Source of the DNA: Desmodus rotundus
Taxonomy: Eukaryota; Chordata; Mammalia; Chiroptera; Phyllostomidae
NCBI RefSeq assembly: GCF_022682495.2
Contig: NC_071390.1
Coordinates: 171,703,220 to 171,767,219 of the forward strand
Direction: 5' to 3'
Length of the DNA stretch: 64,000 nt
Position numbers and translations under genes: made by a program. Every line of letters begins with the position of its first letter. The first letter of the stretch is position 1. The notes under the pieces were generated by a model that was given only the letters and a program-made list of their open reading frames with translations, ran no database searches and was not told where the DNA came from. Below, one piece after another: positions 11,385 through 22,825 of the stretch.

Positions 11385-11645
11385 TGTCTCATCCTGCAGG
11401 TCAAGGTCTCAGTTGAATGTCTCCAACTCAAAGCTGAGGTCTCTGACCACGCCCCTTCTAGGCTCCCCTTCTCCAGGATGCTGTGATTCCTGACTTCAGG
11501 TCCTTTTGTCCTTCATAGCAGGTTTCACACAATGGTGCTTTAGGTATGTGTTTGTTTCATTTTTTTTCTGTCTCCTCCATCAAATGGTAAGTAAGCATCA
11601 TGAAGGCAGAAATTCCATCTGTCATTTTCACTGCTTTTCAAAATG
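11385..11645 (+). repeat. L2 LINE 3' end
   Basis: 'tctcagttgaatgtctcc', 'gaggtctctgaccacgcc', and near the end 'gtaagcatcatgaaggcaga' follow the order of the L2 3' end. Confidence 0.65.
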
Positions 11646-13194
11646 AGTAGGTGAAATCTAAGTAAAAATCACAGAGTAAAACAGAATCTGACTCTATTCC
11701 TCTTACCTTAGGGTTCACTGCCAAACTTCTCGACCCTGACATTATGTTGTTTTTAATCCATTGTCCTCAAGGTTTTATGCAATAGTGCATAACTCACCTC
11801 AGGGTCTCTGAGCACATCAATTTAGATTCATAATACATAGATTCATAAGATTTTAGAGCTAAAAGGGATCTTAGGCATCTCATTGACTTATCTGGCCTTG
11901 GGTGTATTACTGGTGAGAGGGTGGGGGCTTGTAGGGCAGAGATAACTTGTCCAATTCCATACAGTTTATCAGAACAGGAGTTTTTAAAACATTAGATCTG
12001 CTTTCTCCTCATTCAGTGTTTTTATTCCAAAACATAGTGCTTTTTTCCTATTTTTACAGCTAATTGCCTTTTATTACTTCAAGTTAAAATCACTTCAATG
12101 TCTGCCTAAGCTGTCTGTCTGACCAACTACATCCCAGAGATTCATTAGAGAGCGTCCTATTCTTGAAAAGCATTTGAGAGAAATACAATTATATATCATA
12201 ATCATAATTATTCAGAGACATGAGTATACCTTTTTCTTATACTATTGTGTAAATAATTCAGGGTAGGGACTGTTTCTTATTGAGAAATTTCATAAAATTT
12301 CTCTCTTTTTTGTGCATCTTCTATATGAAATTCATAGGAGAAATTTCTTTTTTTTTAATTTCTGGAAAAAGATTTTATTTTTTCCTTTATAGACAATCAA
12401 AACTAGGGTAGCTGACTGTCTTTGTGTATGCATCCCCACTTCTTCTGATCACTGGAGAATCCAAGGTCAGTGATATCTATTTATCTATCTATCTATTTAT
12501 CTGCCCATCTAGCCTAGCCTAGGAAAAGACCATTTCATTAAATATTTAGCAAATAAGTCAATAAATTAAGGAACTGATACCATAGCTATAGACTTCCTAA
12601 GTATCTCAAAACACTATGTCATAGGTATGAGGTGAGACAATATGGTTCTCTTGACACAAACCCATCTGTCCAGTTAAAAAAAAAAACTCCATGTTTATAA
12701 TGCATTGATATTTTCCCCACAAAGAGAAAGTATCATTACATTTTTTGTACAAACAAAATAAGACTAAGCATAGAAAAAATAAATGCATACAGCTTTGGCA
12801 GACAATAAAGCCGAGAGAACACATCTAATCAATCACAAGCTGAAGTGACTATATAACACTCTTTGATAAAAATTCCAAAATATATTCCAAGTATTACACT
12901 TTGCATGACAAACACCTTCTGAAATATGTTACTTCCCACTCTTCTCTCTGTAGTGAACAGCTATTGTACAACAGCCTCTTTTGAATCATTTATCCCTTTT
13001 TAATGCTTTACGTGAGAACTACCTCTGAACTCAGCCTGAACTAGATAGAGTTCCCACACATGTCATTGCAAATATTCCACCTAATGTATTTCTTCCTGCA
13101 TTCTTCCTCCAGTTACACTAAACTACTAAACTATATGCTATTCCCAGGTTAGAATGGACCGTACATTGTTTTTAATCCACTGTCCGGAAGGGGT
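11646..13194. other. Unassigned AT-rich DNA with a short TCTA tract
   Basis: About 1.5 kb without a recognised repeat family or exon. A (TATC)n-like tract lies at about 12478-12502. Confidence 0.4.
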
Positions 13195-13720
13195 TTTGCA
13201 CCTCACCCTCTATTCTAGTTATTCATTGGTATGCAACGAACTTCTACATAACTTGATGGCTGAAAACAATCCTTTATTTTTTCCATATTTTCGAGGATCA
13301 TGAATCTAGGAAGAACCTGGCTCCTTGTGGCTTTAGCTAAGGTGACTGTGACTGGAAGACACACTTCTAAAATAGTTTCATCGTGCACATGCCTGGTTCC
13401 TCGATCTGTGGCTCCCTGGACTGTCCTCCCCAGCATCGTGTCTCATCCTCTGAGTCCCTCCACATGCCTCAGGCTTCTCACCACACAGGGGCCTCAAGTA
13501 GATACACTGATGAGACGGGTTCCAGCAGGGTCGATCCTAAAAGCTAGAGTTCTAAGAGGCCCAAGTGCAGGTATAAGGTTTCTTAAGATCTAACCTCAGA
13601 ATGCCCACAGCATCAGTTCTGCCAGTTTACTGAGCAAGAGTGAACCAAAGGGCTGGCCCAGATTCAAGGGTGGGAGACTGCACGAGGACAGGAATGCTGT
13701 GAGGTGTGGCAGGAGAGGTC
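13195..13720 (-). repeat. Possible ancient LTR
   Basis: 'ttattcattggtatgcaacg' followed by 'gatggctgaaaacaatcc' and a 'tttatt' resembles the reversed 3' end of old MaLR/ERVL LTRs (polyadenylation signal reversed). The rest is too diverged to be sure. Two opposite-strand open frames inside are not convincing. Confidence 0.35.
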
Positions 13721-13744
13721 TCTACAAGTTAGTGATTATCCATC

Positions 13745-14010
13745 CCTCTGTCTGGGATGGGATGTCTTGTTGTCCTGGTTACTTCTACACATCCCTGGTT
13801 CTTAGCATGAGTACTTCCTTCTCCAAGAAGTCTTTCTTTCACACCATGTACATGCTTTTGTCATAGCATGTGTTCTATTCTCCTGCAGAACAATTTACAA
13901 GTCTGTCTCTATACTAGACTGAACTCCTGAAGGGAATAAGGTGCCTTAATTATATCTGAGACCTTAACTTATCCCTGGTGCTCAGTAAACGTTGGCCAGG
14001 TGAACAAGCA
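13745..14010 (+). repeat. L2 LINE 3' end
   Basis: 'tctccaagaagtctttctt', 'gactgaactcctgaagg', 'tatccctggtgctcagtaaa' and 'cgttggccaggtgaac' trace the L2 3' end. Confidence 0.7.
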
Positions 14011-14640
14011 TATACGTGTCAACACATTTACTCCTTAGGCTGAGCAAAATCACAATAGATGGATACAAGTGGAATTCTTCCTCCCAGAGAAGTTTCTGGG
14101 TCAGGGCTATGTCAGCCTGTGAACTACCCCCCGCCCGTGATATATTCACACATGATGTCAACTCCTGTCAGGATTATAGCAAATTGACTCAGCCAAAAGT
14201 AGGCAGAACAACTGATTCAAAGTGTCTCAGGATCTTGCCGCTCGATGAGCCCTGTCTTTCTCACACGCTTCAAGCACACTCGTGATGGCGTACATTTAAC
14301 TGGACAGCCAGGCCCATAAGAAATGGAAAGCAGGACAAAAGGCAGCTGAGCTCTAGCTAGGGGGAAATTATTTTTCCATGATTTCTCTACTATGCTCTTT
14401 CATAGTACTGAGTCTCCATTTGACTGTGAGCCATGCAGATTCTGCCTTTACCAAGGGTGGTTATAAACCTCCTGCAGCGGGGAAGTTAAGGTGAGCTAAT
14501 TCAAGCAAAAATACAGATACTTGTGTTGCAGCACAAACAGTCGGGAGGGTGAGGTGCTCATCCCAATCATTACAATTGAAAATGGGATTTTCTAAACTTC
14601 TTCCTTTCACCTTACTGGGTTCACGAATAAATCCCAGGAT
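14011..14640. other. Unassigned DNA
   Basis: No repeat recognised. An 89-codon frame (14016-14285) has no recognisable domain. Confidence 0.4.
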
Positions 14641-14825
14641 GTGTGTGTGTGTTGGGGGTGGGGGGTGATAAAAGCACTTATCATGAGATCTATCCTTTTA
14701 ACAAATTTTGCAGTGCACAGAACCGTGCTGTTAACTAAAGGCACTACATTGTACAGCAGATCTCTAGGCCTTATTCATCTAGCAAAACAGAAACTTCGTA
14801 TCCATTGAACAACTTGCCATTTAAA
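14641..14825 (-). mobile_element. L1 3' UTR, inverted segment of a twin-primed copy
   Basis: Minus-strand L1 3' UTR: on the plus strand 'cttatcatgagatctatcc', 'aaggcactacattgtacagc', 'agatctctaggccttattc'. Its left edge is a GT/G-rich run that reversed gives the CA/C-rich run of the L1 UTR. The forward L1 piece starting at 14826 continues precisely from there. Confidence 0.78.
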
Positions 14826-15012
14826 AATTTTAAAAAATAAAAACATAAAGGGACACAAGGAAACTTGGGAACAAGGCAGCTATGTCTCTTACCTTGATCG
14901 TGGTTACTACGTTCCTGCATGTGTTTGCCAATGTTTAAACTCATCAAATTGTGTACATTAAATTTCTGTAGTTCTTTGCATGTCTCTTACACCTCAATAA
15001 AACTGTTTTTTA
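14826..15012 (+). mobile_element. L1 3' end, forward segment
   Basis: 'aagggacacaaggaaacttg', 'taccttgatcgtggttacta', 'aaactcatcaaattgtg' and 'acacctcaataaaactgttt' are the last part of an L1M 3' UTR in plus orientation, ending in a polyadenylation signal. Confidence 0.85.
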
Positions 15013-15260
15013 AAGTCAGTTAAAATTATTTTCTTTGCTGCTTTTTTTTGTTTTTAGAATGACTAAGAAAGGACATAGCCAAAGTAGTCACCAAGAAGAT
15101 TGATAAAGGGAAAAGAGAGAAACAGAAGATAATTAAATGCTGAAATCAGCAAAAAGGACAAATCCTTAGAGAGAAGCAAGGCAACAGAAAGCTTTTGGGG
15201 GGATATAGCAATGGGTTGAATGAAGGCCCCACAGCTCCTTAGAAAAACATTGTTAGGAGG

Positions 15261-15291
<31 letters not shown>

Positions 15292-15740
15292 TTCTGGTTT
15301 CACCCACCCTCCTGTTCAACCACCTGTTAACCTTGGTACAGCTCAGCAAGACGTCAGATATAACAAGATAAGGAGAGGAATCCCCAGAACTCTCTAGTGG
15401 AGAAGAGTGAAAATACAATCAATAGGAAGCTGGAAGTGTGTGATAGGGGACAAAGGTGCCTAATGAAGCTATTTGTTAATGACCAAGGTTTCTCAGGCAC
15501 AAAGCAGGACACAGTGCAACCTATTGGAGTGTTTGGTCACGTGGCCCGTGTGGTCAGCCTGAGACGGTGTTCCCAGACCTGCTGACTCTGAAACAGCTTG
15601 ACTGATGTCACTTCTCAGAAAGGAGAGCCGGCACTTTCCATCAAGCCTCTCCTCGAGTACTAGAAATGGGTCACATTTGTGCAAAGGTTGTGAAAATTAT
15701 AAACCATAATTTGGATGGCCACAAAGAGTACAACTATTGA
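15013..15740. other. Unassigned DNA with a (TTTTG)n tract
   Basis: A short TTTTG pentamer run lies at about 15261-15286. Otherwise nothing recognised; opposing 62-63 codon frames near 15.5 kb look accidental. Confidence 0.45.
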
Positions 15741-16070
15741 CCAGGAGACACCAAACGGCAGGGCCAGACTGTTAATATTTTAGCCTTCATAGGCCACAGT
15801 CTCTGTCACAACCACGCAACTGCCTTGTCGCAGAAAAGCAGCCAAAGACAACACATAAACAAATCAGTATGTCTGTGTTGCGGTGAAAGTTTATGTGTGA
15901 TCATGGAAGGTGAATTCATTTACATTTCTCGTGCCACAAGATATTATTCTTCTTTAGATGTTATCAGCAATTTAATCACATAAGAATATTCTTATCCTGA
16001 AGGCCGTATGAAAACAGGTGGCAGGCTGGACCTGGCCCACAGTCTGAGTGTTCTGACCCGTGATACACAC
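15741..16070. mobile_element. hAT-Charlie DNA element, MER58-related
   Basis: 'ccagactgttaatattttag', 'ggccacagtctctgtcac', 'gcagccaaagacaacac' and, at the far end, 'caggctggacctggcccac'. Opposite orientation to the copy at 4.2 kb, and with about 100 extra interior bases. Confidence 0.72.
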
Positions 16071-16105
16071 TAACTCTAGTTAGTGACAGAATTAAAGGTT
16101 CACCT

Positions 16106-16128
16106 TGTGTGTGTGTGTGTGCGTGTGT
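16106..16128. repeat. (GT)n microsatellite
   Basis: About ten GT units with one GC interruption. Confidence 0.9.
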
Positions 16129-17000
16129 ACACATATACCCAAAAGTGTCATCTAGAGTTATTTATTTTGCCTTTAGGTCCAATTGACTTGGACTACTATT
16201 CCACAAGGTGGAAAACCAAAGGCCAAAGTCTTTTCTCTCACTCTTTCTTTTTCTTTCTTTGTGTGGACATGCCTTTTTCCTGTCTCTCATCTCTGTGTCT
16301 GCCTCTCTGTGTCCTTCTCTTCTCCCTAGCCAACATGGATTATCTTCTTTTATTTCCATTCATCCTTCAGTTCCACTCCAATTATAATACAGTCAACTTA
16401 GCAATATCATTTATTGACCTACTTTTTAAAGAAATAATGCATTACATTATGTGGAAATTATGTTAAATTCACATTTCTATGACAATAAATAACACTTTTT
16501 GCAACATAACCTGGAAATTATATTACAATAAATTTTTATATATGTAGTAGGATAAAAAGTTCTTAGAAGCAGACAGTCCTGAGTTCAACTTTGGGTCACA
16601 CCAAATAAGAGGTAATATATAAATCATTTCTAAGCAATACAACTAAATTTCAAGGTAATTTAAAAATATTTTAAGAAGAATAAATAGAGTCCTGTTTTAA
16701 TTAAATTACTTGCCCAACACTTAAACCTTGTGAATGATGCAATAGAAGACAGCTAAGGCTTTAGAGGAAAATGTGAGTAAAAATACAATAGAAGCACTTA
16801 GGATAAAAGTATTTCCCAAAATACACTTTAGAGCTTAAAACAATCATGATTTTCCCATTCAACAACTCAGTAGACTATTGTTGAGAGCTTTACTATTGAC
16901 CTACATGAGTAAGTGAGCAAAATATCAAAAAGCATAGAACAAAATATGAAAACTTAATGCACTGGAGACAAAACTTGAGTGCAGATCCCTGTGGTAGACA
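16129..17000. other. Unassigned AT-rich DNA
   Basis: No element recognised apart from a possible very short MIR scrap near 16562-16600. A 127-codon plus frame at 16083-16466 is low-complexity (CVCVRVYTYT, SFFFFL) and begins in the GT repeat. Confidence 0.4.
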
Positions 17001-17765
17001 CAGATGGTCCACCTGATGCCCCTTCAATTGCTCCAACTCTAGGTCCCTTCAGGGTTTGCTGAGCTGTGGGGATCTAGGCCACACCCTCCAGAGGGCTGTC
17101 TGCATCTAATGACTGGTCAATACTTGAGTAGAAAGGCCCGCTATTTCAGCCCGACTTGGAACAACTCTGGTGGGCCATGTTTCTTCCAGAGCTCCCTGCA
17201 CCACTGAAAGAAGCTTTGCCAGGGCTTTGCCATGACTCAACATCTCCTATCCCATCTTGCTTTTTTCCCTTCTCTTCCAAAGAAGTTGATTCCTATTAAA
17301 TACCCTGTAGGCTAAACTTGATCTCAGCATCAATATCCAGAGATGCCAAACCACCGGTGATAGTGACAGTGGTCTGAGAAAGTAGGTGCTAACAGGGGTT
17401 TGGAGATGGATCACTCACTGCCCAGCTGCCAGTGAGGTCTGCCCACCTGTTACCTAGAGAGAACATACTTTTGCCATGTGACACAGCAAAGGTCCAATAG
17501 AACCATTAGCTATGACAGTTGGGCCTCCTGGATAAGCCTTGTGTCCAGGGACCAGCAGGGAAGGAAAGGAATTGCCACCTTGGTCAGGTAACTGACTGGT
17601 TATCAGTGAGAGGTGAGACTGCTCTTACAAACCAGGGCAGATGGAAACACAAGCACACCCAAGAGACCCACACAGGCAGGCCGGCTTTGGTCATTTCTTG
17701 CCCTACTGTGACTTCTCCAATGCAATTTGCAACTAGGAAACGTAAAACAAAATTTATGTTTTTAC
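17001..17765. other. Unassigned, higher-GC block, possibly an old LTR
   Basis: GC is higher than its flanks, with 'gaagttgattcctattaaat' and 'ctaaacttgatctcagcatc', a layout that recalls the end of some ERVL-class LTRs. I cannot assign a family. Confidence 0.25.
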
Positions 17766-18614
17766 TTTAGAAAAAAGATCTATAATCCAAGAATTTTATT
17801 CCAGCCCAATTAAAAAATAAATATAAAGAATCAGAAAATTTAATATCCAAAATGATATGGCTTACCAATATGAAAAATATAGAAAAGAAGCTCTGAGAAT
17901 GTACATTTTTCTCACCATGAGATACCATTTAACATACTGAGAATATGAAAAAATTAAAGTCAAGTGATGTTATAGGAAAAGATGTGCTAAATTTGTTTTC
18001 AAATTTTAAGGTTTATAAATTTCAAATTGTTGACATCTTTGATTGTTCCATGTAGAGCATATTTGCATTTGAGAGATGATTCTTTCTGTATGTGCTGAGA
18101 TAACTGGTAAGCTCAGAGAAAATTCTGCTGCATAAAGAATATTCTCAAGTCTATTTTTTCTCTGTTATATTGATAAATTTAAAAGCAAATATTCTCACAA
18201 ATATTCTTTTTTCTCTCCATTCAAAATATATTTTCTTCAACAAATATTTTGATGCAGTGAGATTCATCAAGTAATCTCTCCATTCATACTTTTAATGTTT
18301 TGAAATTAGATGCTGCAAAATTAGGCCTCATCAATTTCATTTAATTCTATTATTAAATATGAATGTAACCAAGGAACAATAACAACTTCAATGTATATTT
18401 TCTCACCAAATTAAAATGTTCCAAAGCACAAATAAGGAATTTCAGAATTACATCTTACACATTATTTGAGCGCTCATTATTTAATTTGTTAAAGTCTTAC
18501 TTTGTTTTTGTTGTGATTAATGTCAATGACTTTTCATTGTAAGCTTTGTTTTCAATAATTATAATTCAATAAAACTGTCAAAATATGAAGATTCATGGAT
18601 TCTATTTATTTAAT
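17766..18614. other. Unassigned strongly AT-rich DNA
   Basis: About 850 bases of very AT-rich sequence with no recognised repeat. Confidence 0.4.
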
Positions 18615-18630
18615 TAAAGTATTCCAACTA

Positions 18631-18848
18631 GCACTGGCTGGTGTGCCTCAGTGGATTGAGCACTGTCCTGCAAACCAAAGGGTTGCAGGTTCGATTCCTA
18701 GTCAGGGTACATGCCTGGGTTGCATCCATGGTCCCCAGTATGGGGTGCATGAGGGGCAACCACACATTGAGGTTCGCTCCCTCTCTTTCTCCCTCCCTTC
18801 CCTTCTCTCTAAAAATAAATAAATAAAATCTTTAAAAAAGAAAAATAA
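18631..18848 (+). mobile_element. VES-type SINE (bat tRNA-derived)
   Basis: Starts 'cactggctggtgtgcctcag', has the RNA polymerase III B box 'ggttcgattcc', then 'tgcctgggttgc', 'ggcaaccacacattga', a CTCTTTCTCC tract and an 'aaataaataaataaa' tail. Target-site duplication TAAAGTATTCCAAC at 18615-18628 and 18849-18862 is identical on both sides, so the insertion is fairly young. Confidence 0.95.
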
Positions 18849-19049
18849 TAAAGTATTCCAACCAATTTTTATTTTTTAAAAGCATCCAGAATTTAGAAGA
18901 TTCGATTACAGTAAATATATTTCAACACAATAAATTTTAATATAGGCCACATTGCTGACTTTCAACATATTTCTTCTAAGGCAAAAAACTTTTCTAAAAT
19001 CTAATTGATGATGGATAGCATTGAGCAGTGTGCTCACTGATGATGAATT

Positions 19050-19428
19050 TTTAAATTCATTTTAAATTATGATAAAGTAAATATAATAAAATTTACCATG
19101 TCAACCATTTTTAAGTGTACAATTCAATAGTGATAAGTGCACTCCACTATTGTGCAACCAATCTAGAAAATTCTTTCATCTTGCAAAATGAAAATCTATA
19201 CTTATTAAATAATAACTCCTCATTTCCTCCTCCCCCTAGCCCCTGGCAAACAGAACTCTGCTTTCTTCCTTCACGATTTTACTACTGTAGGTGCCTCATA
19301 CAAGTGGAATCATACAGTGTCTTTTACGACTGGCTGTTTTCACTTAGCACAATGCCCTCAAGGTTCATATACATCAAAGTATCAGAATTTCCTTTCTTTG
19401 TAAGGCTAAATAATATTGTATGTTTATA
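19050..19428 (-). mobile_element. L1M LINE 3' end
   Basis: Reversed L1: 'aagtgtacaattcaatag', 'ttgtgcaaccaatctag', 'cccctggcaaacagaac', 'ggaatcatacagtgtc', 'cacttagcacaatgccctc'. It stops at the LTR-like piece beginning at 19431. Confidence 0.88.
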
Positions 19429-19430
19429 CA

Positions 19431-19660
19431 CCACTGGCCAAGGCTCTTTCCTTGACCAAATTTTAGGCAAGCTCCACTAGGCCTCAACCTTGACCCCTGT
19501 GCTTGCTGGGCCTGCATAGCCCAGTCTTGCCAAGAATCCTGCTAAGTCAGTATAGAGAGCTTACCCCACCCTTGGTATCTGATTAAGTTCCTCACCCTCC
19601 CAACCTTGAAATCTAAGCCCTTAGTCTGCCTTCTGCATGAATCCTATTAAGTCTAAATTG
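19431..19660 (+). mobile_element. ERV-type LTR, 5' part
   Basis: Alignable by eye with the 5' half of the LTR at 45.3 kb: 'ttgaccaaattttaggcaag' against 'ttgaccaaactctagtcggg', then 'agaatcctgctaagtcag' and 'ggtatctgattaagttcctc'. Lacks the half with the promoter and polyadenylation signals. No viral genes nearby. Confidence 0.55.
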
Positions 19661-20084
19661 GTTTAGCTATTTTAATTATTGCTCAACTGAATTTATTTGT
19701 TTAGAGATACAAGGGCAACATATTCAGCATGGGTCAGCACTCTGAAGTCTTTCTTCTCCATGTTTTTTGTTTTAGAGAGAAATTTTATGCAAATAAGAAC
19801 AAAAGTCCTCTCAGTTTCAAGTCAACCAATTTAAGTAAATTATTTTAGAATCAATTTATGCAGAAACCTAAAGAGGCCACATTCCAGATTGAGGTCCAAG
19901 ACTAACCAGGATTTTGAAGCAAAGTGGATTCATTCTGTTTCTTGCCTAAGTAATCTAAGGAGGGAGAGGCTGACTAAAATTAGACCAGTTGAAACAGCAC
20001 CATAGCAACGGCAGTCCTGGAATTAACTGCATTACTTCTGAAGGTAAGCCCACAGTGGCTGGTTCCTACGAACTACTAAAGAGG
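19661..20084. other. Unassigned DNA
   Basis: Nothing recognised. Confidence 0.35.
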
Positions 20085-20301
20085 TTCCCCAATTTATGAT
20101 CATTCCACTTATGATTTTTCCTCTTTACAGTAGTGCAAAAGCAATATGTAGTCAATAGAAACTGTACTTCGGATTTTGAGCTTTTCCTGGGCTAGCAATA
20201 TGAGAATGATAATCTCTCGTGATGCGGGACAACAGCAGTGAGCCTCAGCTCCCATCTGACCATGTGATCAGGAAGGTAAACAATCTATACTCTACATTGT
20301 A
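20085..20301. mobile_element. Tigger-like DNA element, left half
   Basis: Starts 'ggttccccaatttatgatc', a degraded inverted repeat, followed by 'acagtagtgcaaaagcaat' and 'gtagtcaatagaaactgtac'. The right half resumes at 20613 beyond the MER2 insertion. Confidence 0.7.
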
Positions 20302-20612
20302 CAGCTGACCCCTCAACAATACAGAGGTTAGGGTTCTACCCCCGTACAGCAGAAAATCCTTGTATACATTTTCACTTCCCCAAAACTTAACTATGAAGAG
20401 CTTACTGATGACCTGAAGACTTACTGATAATATAAACAATCAGTTACCATATTTTGTATGTTAAATGTATTATATACAATAAAGTAAGCTAGAGAAAAGA
20501 AAATGTTATTAAGAAAATCATGAGGAAGATGAAATGTATTTATAGTATTCATTGAAAAAATCTATTCTAAGTGGACCCACAAAGTTCAAACTCATGGTGT
20601 TCAAGGCGAAGC
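20302..20612. mobile_element. MER2-type Tigger element inside the previous one
   Basis: Begins 'cagctgacccctcaacaat' and reads to 'actcatggtgttcaagg', with interior 'atacaataaagtaagctaga' and 'agaaaatgttattaagaaaa'. Flanked by TA dinucleotides, the usual target duplication. About 311 bp, close to the known length; non-autonomous. Confidence 0.82.
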
Positions 20613-20710
20613 TATGGTATTCAGCAGGTTAGGTGTATTAAATTCATTTTTGACTTATGATATTTTCAACTTACAATGGGTTTACCAGGATGTAACCCCA
20701 TTATACGAAG
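20613..20710. mobile_element. Tigger-like DNA element, right half
   Basis: 'gcaggttaggtgtattaaat', 'ttttgacttatgatattttc' and 'acttacaatgggtttacc' form the other end of the element started at 20085, with the GACTTATGAT-like motif inverted relative to the left end. Confidence 0.7.
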
Positions 20711-21430
20711 GCCTGTCCCCAAAGTATCCAGCCATGCACTATGAAAAATAGAGACATTTATTGAAGGAGATACAAGATACAAGGAACATTGTACCTAGGA
20801 CAAAGATGCCTCAGGCCCCTTCAAAGTAGGCACCTTGGGACCTCACACAGTTCTCCCAGTTGGGAGAATATTCAGAAAAATATCTGAATATTCAGATATT
20901 TTCCTGAATCTCATTGATGGTCTGAAATCTCTTCCCGTTCAAAGGTGATTTTAGTTTTGGTAAAAGCCAGAAGTCACAGGGCACCAAGTCAGGGCTGTTA
21001 GGAGGGCTGAGTCACCTGGGTAAGTCGATGTTTTGCCAAAAAAATCTGCATAACATGATGTATGAGCGGGTGCGTTGTCATGATGAAGCTGCCAATCACC
21101 AGTTGCCCATAGCTGCAGTCTTCTGAATCATGCAAATAGTTTCCATGGAGGAATGTTCCAGCTTAATGCAAAATTTGATGCAGGTTCATTGCTCTACTTG
21201 CTCAGTCATTTTCAATGCAACAGCCACACAGTACACCTGCTCACTCAGTGGCATCTATCACCCCCACTGACCAGTACAGTGAAGTCATCATTGCTTACAC
21301 ATGAGCATTCCAGTCCATCCTCCTTGGCTGCCAGGTTACATCGATGTTGTGCAAACCATTCTTGTTATGTTAACAACTGTTGGACTTTTTCCAGACAGAT
21401 CTCCTATGTCCAATGCATCTGTAGTAGACT
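20711..21430 (-). mobile_element. Mariner element, internally deleted
   Basis: The plus strand begins 'cctgtccccaaagtatccag', a mariner-type terminal sequence. On the minus strand, a transposase start-like region ('KFCIKLEHSSMETICMIQK', about 21115-21172) is joined to the DNAPAH-type catalytic neighbourhood ('DWQLHHDNAPAHTS', about 21052-21095). The second aspartate of the catalytic triad is in HHDNAP. Most of the roughly 340-residue transposase is missing and the frame shifts at the junction, so the copy is dead. The right boundary is uncertain. Confidence 0.8.
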
Positions 21431-22563
21431 ATGCATAAGAGTTTCTAGTTCCAGTAGAATGAGAGAGTTTCATTCTTCCATGCATGGATAAGCAAGGCCC
21501 TTGGAAGATCCTTTGAAAACTAGAACTGGATTTTCTATCACTTACAAGCTTAAGAAGTAAGAATTGACCAAGCAATAACGTTAACCCTCAGGCCATTAGC
21601 AAGTTCCCAATGATGGAAAAAGGTCTCAGGAATGCAGGGAACTTTGCATTGAGTGAATCAGTCAGCATCAAACATGCCCTAGACCCAGAGTGCACCAAAG
21701 CGGGCTCATTCACACTTTTCAAAATAGAAGAATTTTTCTGCTCTTTTTCTCTCTCTTTCCTTCACCACCAAATTTTCTCAAGTTCCACTAGTCAAAAATC
21801 TATTAGCAAGTGAGAAGAAGAACAGAAGTACTGTTAGGGGAAAGACAGAAGCAATCTATGAAGCTTCACCTCTATGCCTGCAAGGAATCAGCTTGAAAAC
21901 AGGTCCTAGCCAAGAGATGGAATGGGAAAATTCTAAGATCTTGATTATTAAACCATGCTGGACAAATTAATGATTGAACTGAGACTCCTCTGTGGAGTTA
22001 CAAAATCCTTTTTATTATCTAAAAGGGAACAGAAAATTCATGAGCCCTGACCTATTTTCTGATTCAAGTAGACAGAAAGACCCAGTCCCGTAATATGGGT
22101 TTAAATGGACTCTAGTGGGTGGGGGAAATACATGCTGTTTTTGTTGTTGTTGCTAAATAATGAACCCTACTTATTTACCTTAATAGTTCACTTCCGTTAT
22201 CAGCATTCATGTGTCAAATACATGATTGATAAAAATCTTTACCTTTTTTATAAACCAGTCAGGTCTCTGTCTTTTTAAAGTTATTTCCAAGAGTTCTGTT
22301 TACTAAAAAAAGTAATCTTAAAATCATCAATAAGAATATGTTTGCAGTTGTGTTTGTTCTACCTGCCCCATGTTCCAGCTTTGCCTCCTGTGATATACAG
22401 GGAATGGAAGGTCTCCTTTCAAGATCACTCGTGACTGCTCTTTCTAATTGTTAGATTCTATGCAAAATGCACAAACTTTGTTTTAATACAGTTAAACTCT
22501 CCCTTCTTTTGTTCCTCTTTCCCATGGCTTTTATGACAACTCTCCAAGTTGGATTTACCTCAT
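21431..22563. other. Unassigned DNA
   Basis: About 1.1 kb with no recognised family. The 112-codon plus frame at 21153-21491 is the antisense shadow of the mariner. Confidence 0.4.
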
Positions 22564-22580
22564 AAGAATTCAAGCTCTGG

Positions 22581-22821
22581 CCCTGGCTGGTGTGGCTCAG
22601 TGGATTGAGTGCCAGCCTATGAACTAAAGCGTCATCAGTTCGATACCCAGTCAGGGCACATGCCTCGGCTGTGGGCCAAACCCCCAGCATGGGGTGCTTG
22701 AGAGGAAACCACACATTGCTGTTTGATGTTTCTCTCCTTCTCTTTCTTCCTCCCTTCCTCTCTATAAAAATAAATAAATAAAAAAAAAAAAAAACCAAAC
22801 ATTAAAAAAAAAAAAAAAGAA
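22581..22821 (+). mobile_element. VES-type SINE
   Basis: Starts 'ccctggctggtgtggctcag', keeps a B-box-like 'agttcgatacc' and 'cagtcagggcacatgcct', and ends in a long A/TAAA tail (about 22768-22818). Target-site duplication AAGAATTCAAGCTCTGG (22564-22580) against AAGAATTCAAGCTGTGG (22822-22838), one mismatch. Minus-strand frames across the tail are shadows. Confidence 0.95.
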
Positions 22822-22825
22822 AAGA

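Noticed and set aside
18631..18848. tRNA gene, because of the A- and B-box-like sequence
   Set aside because: It is the tRNA-derived head of a VES SINE; the body, tail and target duplication show a retroposon.
21153..21491. 112-codon plus-strand frame
   Set aside because: It is antisense to the mariner remnant, whose minus strand carries the transposase motifs.
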